Both the position numbers and the translations under genes were made by a program. A stretch of DNA of 5,200 nt, from the NCBI GenBank assembly GCA_018262385.1, contig JAGSPQ010000344.1:1-5200 (forward strand), in the 5' to 3' direction. The notes beneath the pieces are model-generated. The model ran no database searches. It had not been told where the DNA came from and was given only the letters and a program-made list of their open reading frames with translations. The DNA is from Myxococcaceae bacterium (GTDB lineage Bacteria > Myxococcota > Myxococcia > Myxococcales > Myxococcaceae). The first letter of the stretch is position 1, and each line of letters starts with the position of its first letter. This document shows, one piece after another, positions 1 through 5,200 of the stretch.

Positions 1-1114
<1,114 letters not shown>

Positions 1115-1129
1115 TCAAAACGGTCGCGG

Positions 1130-1156
1130 TTAGCACTCGTGACCTGCGAGCGCCAA
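1130..1156. promoter_or_regulatory. CIRCE operator (HrcA binding site) upstream of groEL
   Basis: The plus strand reads TTAGCACTC, nine spacer bases, then GAGCGCCAA. The known CIRCE element is TTAGCACTC-N9-GAGTGCTAA. The left arm is a perfect match, the spacer length is exact, and the right arm differs at two positions (T to C both times). The element lies 43 bp before the groEL start and overlaps the proposed -10 box, the usual place for HrcA to block transcription at normal temperature. HrcA repression is known for CIRCE in general; its action here is inferred. The two substitutions could weaken binding. Confidence 0.9.
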
Positions 1157-1182
1157 ATTAGGGATTGCGGGTCGAATGTCAA
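1155..1182 (-). promoter_or_regulatory. Putative housekeeping-sigma promoter of groEL
   Basis: On the minus strand a perfect -35 box TTGACA (1177-1182) is followed by 16 nt and a poorer -10 candidate TAATTT (1155-1160). The shifted hexamer CCTAAT would give only 14 nt of spacing. The predicted start of transcription falls inside the CIRCE operator, as expected for an HrcA-controlled sigma-70-type promoter rather than a heat-shock sigma-32 promoter. The -35 is convincing; the exact -10 is not. Confidence 0.65.
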
Positions 1183-1303
1183 GCCAGCCCGGGACGAAGG
1201 CGGCCAAGCCCCATGAAGTTGCTCAGCTCGTCGAGCTCGTGGTGGAGCGTCCCGGCCGGGATCCCGCTTCACTTCAGGGCGCGGGGGCCGTCCTCCACTT
1301 CAG
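1183..1303. other. Intergenic DNA between the pilin-like gene and the groEL promoter; no clear terminator
   Basis: About 120 bp without a supported gene. It holds a perfect 12-bp palindrome TCCCGGCCGGGA (1250-1261), an inverted repeat AGCTCG-T-CGAGCT and two direct copies of CACTTCAG (1270-1277 and 1296-1303). None is followed by a run of T on the minus strand, so no standard intrinsic terminator can be called for the upstream operon. Termination may be Rho-dependent, or there may be read-through into groEL. Confidence 0.5.
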
Positions 1304-2044
1304 CTAGGGGCTCAGATCGTCGCTCTCCGGGTGCGGCTCGCCGGCAGCGACTCCCGGCCGGGCCGCGGTGGAGATCGTCCACACGTCGAGGGTCGGATCG
1401 GCGTCGAGGTTGGCCGCGCACAAAATCGTGATCTCGCACTCCGGGCAGCGGCCGTGCACCCCGAGCCCGCTGCGCACCTGGGCCGGCAGCGCGGCGAGCA
1501 GCGGCTCAGGCGGGCCGTGCTGGGGGTCGGGCCCGATTCCAGTGTCGTCGGCGGCCGGGGCCCCATGGCGCGGCGGCACCGGGCCGGAAGCGGCGAACAG
1601 GTAGAGGTAGCGGTTGGCCGGCGGGGGGAGGAAGCCCAGGCGCGCGGGGTGCTCCTCGTAGCCGTCGTGCTCGGCGAACCAGGCGCGCTCGGCCGCCCAG
1701 GCCTGCTTCAGCGCCGCCGGGCACTCGGCCTGCTGCGACAGCCGCTCGGCCTCGGCCTGCATCCCGGCCACCGCCTGTCGGGCCTGCTGCTCGGCGGCCT
1801 TCCGCTGGGCGAGCGCGGCCCGGTACTTCGGCAGCGCCGTCACCGCCAGGATCCCGAAGATCATCGCCGCCAGCAGCGGGATCGCCACCGCCAGCACCGC
1901 CTGCACCTGCGAGCCCTGCTTGCGCTTCAGCGCGACGATCCCCAGCCCCAGGCCGACGATCAGCAGCGGCGGAAACATCAGCCCCACTCCCGAGCAGATC
2001 ACCGCCACCAGCGGCAGCGGCGACTGGGCGGGAGCCTTCGTCAC
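1304..2044 (-). CDS. Two-helix membrane protein with a type IV pilin-like periplasmic domain, 246 aa
   Basis: Two hydrophobic segments (about 10-39 and 46-71) flank a short basic loop KRKQGSQ. A charged, Ala/Gln-rich helix (about 72-107) and a soluble domain (108-227) follow. Three stretches resemble type IV major pilins, especially as I recall Myxococcus PilA: the end of the second segment, GILAVTALPKYRAALAQRKA, looks like the pilin alpha-1 helix; AAERAWFAEHDGYEEHPARL then GFLPPPANRYLYLF fits the region after it; and CPEC (200-203) followed by ANLDADPTLDVWTIS matches the pilin C-terminal CPxC and Asn/Asp pattern. There is no prepilin peptidase site (GFTLxE type), so it probably stays as a two-pass membrane protein with the pilin-like domain outside. 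The first half recalls DUF4190-type proteins. The GTG start at 2044 overlaps the methyltransferase stop as GTGA, indicating translational coupling. Membrane topology is firm; pilin homology is inferred from motifs; function is unknown. Confidence 0.75.
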   Translation of the reverse strand: MTKAPAQSPLPLVAVICSGVGLMFPPLLIVGLGLGIVALKRKQGSQVQAVLAVAIPLLAAMIFGILAVTALPKYRAALAQRKAAEQQARQAVAGMQAEAERLSQQAECPAALKQAWAAERAWFAEHDGYEEHPARLGFLPPPANRYLYLFAASGPVPPRHGAPAADDTGIGPDPQHGPPEPLLAALPAQVRSGLGVHGRCPECEITILCAANLDADPTLDVWTISTAARPGVAAGEPHPESDDLSP

Positions 2045-2913
2045 GGCCGCTGCGTCGCTTCCAGTCTCTTGCGGGTCAGCTCGAGGTACTCGGGGTTCAG
2101 ATCCATGCCGACGAAGCGGCAGCCCTTGCCGACCGCCGCCACCCCGGTGGTCCCGCTGCCGCAGAACGGATCGAGCACCACCGCGTCTTCCCCGGCACTG
2201 GCCTCGATGATCCGGTTGAGCAGCGCGATCGGCTTCTGGGTCGGGTGGCCGCCGTGCGCCTTCTCCGACTTGCGCGGCGTCAGCATGCTCCACACCCGGC
2301 CCTCGCCGTCGTCCCGCAGCTCTTCCTCGCCCGCCTTGGGAATCGCCCAGACGTCGCGCATCTGCTTGCCGCCGTTGGTCTGCTTCATCGCCGCGTAGTT
2401 GAAGGTGTGCTGCAGCTTCCCCTTCCCGCCCGGCGAGGCCCAGATCAGGATCTCGGTCGAGTGGGTGAAGTAGCGGCACGACAGGTTCGGGCTGGCGTTG
2501 GGCTTGAACCAGGTCACCGTGTTGAGCAGCTTGAAGCCCAGCTGCTGCATCGCGAACCCGGCGTTGAAGATCACGTGCTGGGTGCCAGAGACCCAGATCG
2601 TCCCCGACGGCTTGAGCACCCGCTTGCAGGCCGCCAGCCACTCGGTGGTGAAGCGGTGATCCTCTTCGATCCCCTGCGAGGTGTCCCACTTCCCCTTCGC
2701 CACCGGGACCCGCTTGCCCCCCTGGCAGGTGAAGCCCCCGTTCGAGAGGAAGTACGGCGGGTCGGCGAAGATCAGATCGAAGGTGCCCGGGTCGAACCCG
2801 TTCATCAAGGCGATCGAGTCGCCCTGGTACAGAACGAAGTCGCGTCCCCGCGCATGGACGTTCGAAGACAGCTGCGACGTCCCGCGAAGAAGCGGATTGG
2901 CGGACTGCGGCAT
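2041..2913 (-). CDS. DpnA-like site-specific DNA adenine-N6 methyltransferase, 290 aa
   Basis: Transfers a methyl group from S-adenosylmethionine to DNA. The catalytic motif DPPY (51-54, in FADPPYFLSNGG) precedes the SAM-binding motif DPFCGSGTTG (248-257), with HPTQKP (223-228) just before it; this order is that of the beta class. The stretches FADPPYFLSNGG, NLSCRYFTHSTE and HPTQKP closely match, from memory, M.DpnA (DpnIIB) of the DpnII system, which methylates adenine in GATC, so GATC is the best guess for the target. The ATG at 2913 is preferred because GGAG lies 9 nt upstream; an in-frame GTG at 2958 would add 15 residues but lacks a ribosome site. No restriction endonuclease is visible on either side, so it appears to be an orphan methylase. 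Its stop overlaps the GTG of the pilin-like gene. The class is very sure; the target sequence is inferred. Confidence 0.92.
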   Translation of the reverse strand: MPQSANPLLRGTSQLSSNVHARGRDFVLYQGDSIALMNGFDPGTFDLIFADPPYFLSNGGFTCQGGKRVPVAKGKWDTSQGIEEDHRFTTEWLAACKRVLKPSGTIWVSGTQHVIFNAGFAMQQLGFKLLNTVTWFKPNASPNLSCRYFTHSTEILIWASPGGKGKLQHTFNYAAMKQTNGGKQMRDVWAIPKAGEEELRDDGEGRVWSMLTPRKSEKAHGGHPTQKPIALLNRIIEASAGEDAVVLDPFCGSGTTGVAAVGKGCRFVGMDLNPEYLELTRKRLEATQRP

Positions 2914-2983
2914 GTGGAGTGGCTCCGTGCGGCGCGGACCGTGAAATCGGCCACGCACCGCAACGGTAAACGAACGATCGGGC

Positions 2984-3002
2984 TTCGCCAGTTCCTGGCG
3001 AA
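2984..3002 (-). terminator. Hairpin after rpmE: possible weak terminator or processing site
   Basis: The minus-strand transcript forms a perfect 8-bp stem, TTCGCCAG and CTGGCGAA around a GAA loop, starting 8 nt after the rpmE stop. It is followed by GCCCGATCG and only later by GTTCGTTT, so the U-tract of a standard terminator is poor. It could partly stop rpmE transcription, stabilise the rpmE 3' end, or reduce read-through into the methyltransferase gene. No separate promoter for the methyltransferase is evident in the 2914-3010 gap. Confidence 0.5.
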
Positions 3003-3010
3003 ACCGGAAA

Positions 3011-3232
3011 TTACGTCTTCGGCGCGGCCGGGGTCTTCGCCGCGTACTTCTTGCGGAAGCGCTCGACCTGGCCCGCGGTGTCCATCAGCTTGAACTTGCC
3101 GGTGAAGAACGGGTGGCAGCTGGAGCAGATTTCCGTGTGGAAGCTGCCGCGGGTGGAGCGGGTCTCGATGATGGATCCGCACGCACAGGTGATCTTCGCC
3201 GGCGGGTACACAGGGTGGATATCGGCTCGCAT
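3011..3232 (-). CDS. rpmE: 50S ribosomal protein bL31, zinc-binding (C+) type, 73 aa
   Basis: Small protein of the large ribosomal subunit that helps form an intersubunit bridge with 30S proteins. It begins [20 protein letters not shown], typical of the family, and ends in a basic, Ala/Pro/Thr-rich tail. The four zinc ligands are present as CxC (Cys16, Cys18) and CxxC (Cys36, Cys39), which makes this the zinc-containing form rather than the Cys-less form many bacteria use under zinc shortage. Length is normal for bL31. The ATG at 3232 has AAGGA 7 nt upstream. It stands alone between a chemosensory gene and a DNA methylase, with its own leader and a hairpin after the stop, so it is probably largely monocistronic. 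Confidence 0.96.
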   Translation of the reverse strand: MRADIHPVYPPAKITCACGSIIETRSTRGSFHTEICSSCHPFFTGKFKLMDTAGQVERFRKKYAAKTPAAPKT

Positions 3233-3239
3233 GGTTGCT

Positions 3240-3244
3240 TCCTT
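3240..3244 (-). promoter_or_regulatory. rpmE ribosome binding site (AAGGA)
   Basis: AAGGA on the minus strand lies 7 nt before the rpmE ATG at 3232 and supports that start. It is only 3 nt from the stem-loop at 3248-3261, so folding of the leader could affect access to it. Confidence 0.75.
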
Positions 3245-3247
3245 ATG

Positions 3248-3278
3248 CCGCCTTACTGCGGAGGAGTCCTGCAGGACT
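3248..3278 (-). promoter_or_regulatory. Structured rpmE leader: 14-bp palindrome plus small stem-loop
   Basis: The leader contains a perfect palindrome AGTCCTGCAGGACT (3265-3278) and, next to the ribosome binding site, a 4-bp stem CCGC/GCGG around a 6-nt loop (3248-3261). The palindrome could be a DNA operator for a dimeric repressor or part of an RNA structure. In E. coli bL31 is known to repress its own translation through its mRNA leader; a similar role here is inference. The palindrome does not resemble the AT-rich Zur box of gamma-proteobacteria. Confidence 0.45.
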
Positions 3279-3291
3279 GGCGGGGCTGGGG

Positions 3292-3321
3292 CGTATAACA
3301 GCCGGTCCCTTCCAGCCGCAA
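3292..3321 (-). promoter_or_regulatory. Possible rpmE promoter
   Basis: On the minus strand TTGCGG (3316-3321) is followed by 18 nt and TATACG (3292-3297). These match the sigma-70 consensus at 3 and 4 of 6 positions. The site lies between the cheR stop and the structured rpmE leader, where a promoter is expected, but the match is weak. Confidence 0.35.
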
Positions 3322-3329
3322 CCTTTGGC

Positions 3330-5200
<1,871 letters not shown>

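Noticed and set aside
1250..1261. Palindrome TCCCGGCCGGGA as a terminator for the upstream operon
   Set aside because: It leaves almost no loop when folded and no T-run follows; short GC palindromes are common by chance in DNA of this composition.
1184..1275. Short minus-strand frame reading like protein (TLHHELDELSNFMGLGRL) between the pilin-like gene and groEL
   Set aside because: Only about 30 codons, follows an in-frame stop, has no usable start or ribosome site and overlaps the groEL -35 region. It could be a gene remnant, but nothing supports that.
1331..2398. 355-codon open frame on the plus strand
   Set aside because: It lies antisense to the pilin-like gene and the methyltransferase, both supported by motifs and a shared GTGA overlap. 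Its Arg/His/Gln-rich low-complexity protein is typical of a GC-rich antisense shadow.
2045..2689. Upstream extension of the pilin-like frame to 2689
   Set aside because: The extension runs inside the methyltransferase gene in another frame and encodes Arg/Gly/Asp-rich nonsense-like protein; the GTG at 2044 is the credible start.

Overview
The window is high-GC bacterial DNA, roughly two-thirds G+C by eye, and every gene lies on the minus strand. Read right to left it carries: the last 49 codons of a CheB-type chemotaxis methylesterase; a CheR-type chemoreceptor methyltransferase with a long Pro/Ser-rich linker and a TPR tail; ribosomal protein bL31 (rpmE); a DpnA-like DNA adenine methyltransferase; a two-helix membrane protein with a type IV pilin-like outer domain; and the first 362 codons of the chaperonin GroEL behind a CIRCE-type heat-shock operator. 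All gene calls rest on protein motifs read from the sequence; no database search was run.

The likely host is a deltaproteobacterium in the broad sense, most probably a myxobacterium (Myxococcota). This is inferred from four things: a GroEL N-terminus of deltaproteobacterial type, a CheR-TPR architecture like Myxococcus FrzF, a pilin-like domain whose CPxC and 'N-D-D-T-D-W' pattern recalls Myxococcus PilA, and strongly GC-biased codon use. The exact genus cannot be told.

Layout. 5051-5200: cheB 3' end, joined to cheR by an ATGA stop/start overlap, so the two are translationally coupled parts of a chemosensory operon that continues beyond the right edge. 3330-5054: cheR-TPR. 3233-3329: rpmE leader with a possible promoter, a perfect 14-bp palindrome and a small stem-loop next to the ribosome binding site. 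3011-3232: rpmE. 2914-3010: gap holding a strong 8-bp hairpin just after the rpmE stop. 2041-2913: DNA methyltransferase, joined to the next gene by a GTGA overlap. 1304-2044: pilin-like membrane protein. 1088-1303: intergenic region with the groEL promoter, CIRCE and RBS. 1-1087: groEL, running off the left edge, with no groES before it.

The window therefore joins four functions: chemosensory adaptation, translation, DNA modification coupled to a membrane protein, and heat-shock protein folding. The parts least explained by standard annotation are the methyltransferase/pilin-like pair, the strong excess of GATC sites next to a methyltransferase predicted to act on GATC, the two sets of tandem repeats in the CheR linker, and the structured rpmE leader. 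Long open frames on the plus strand are shadows produced by the GC-rich codon bias.
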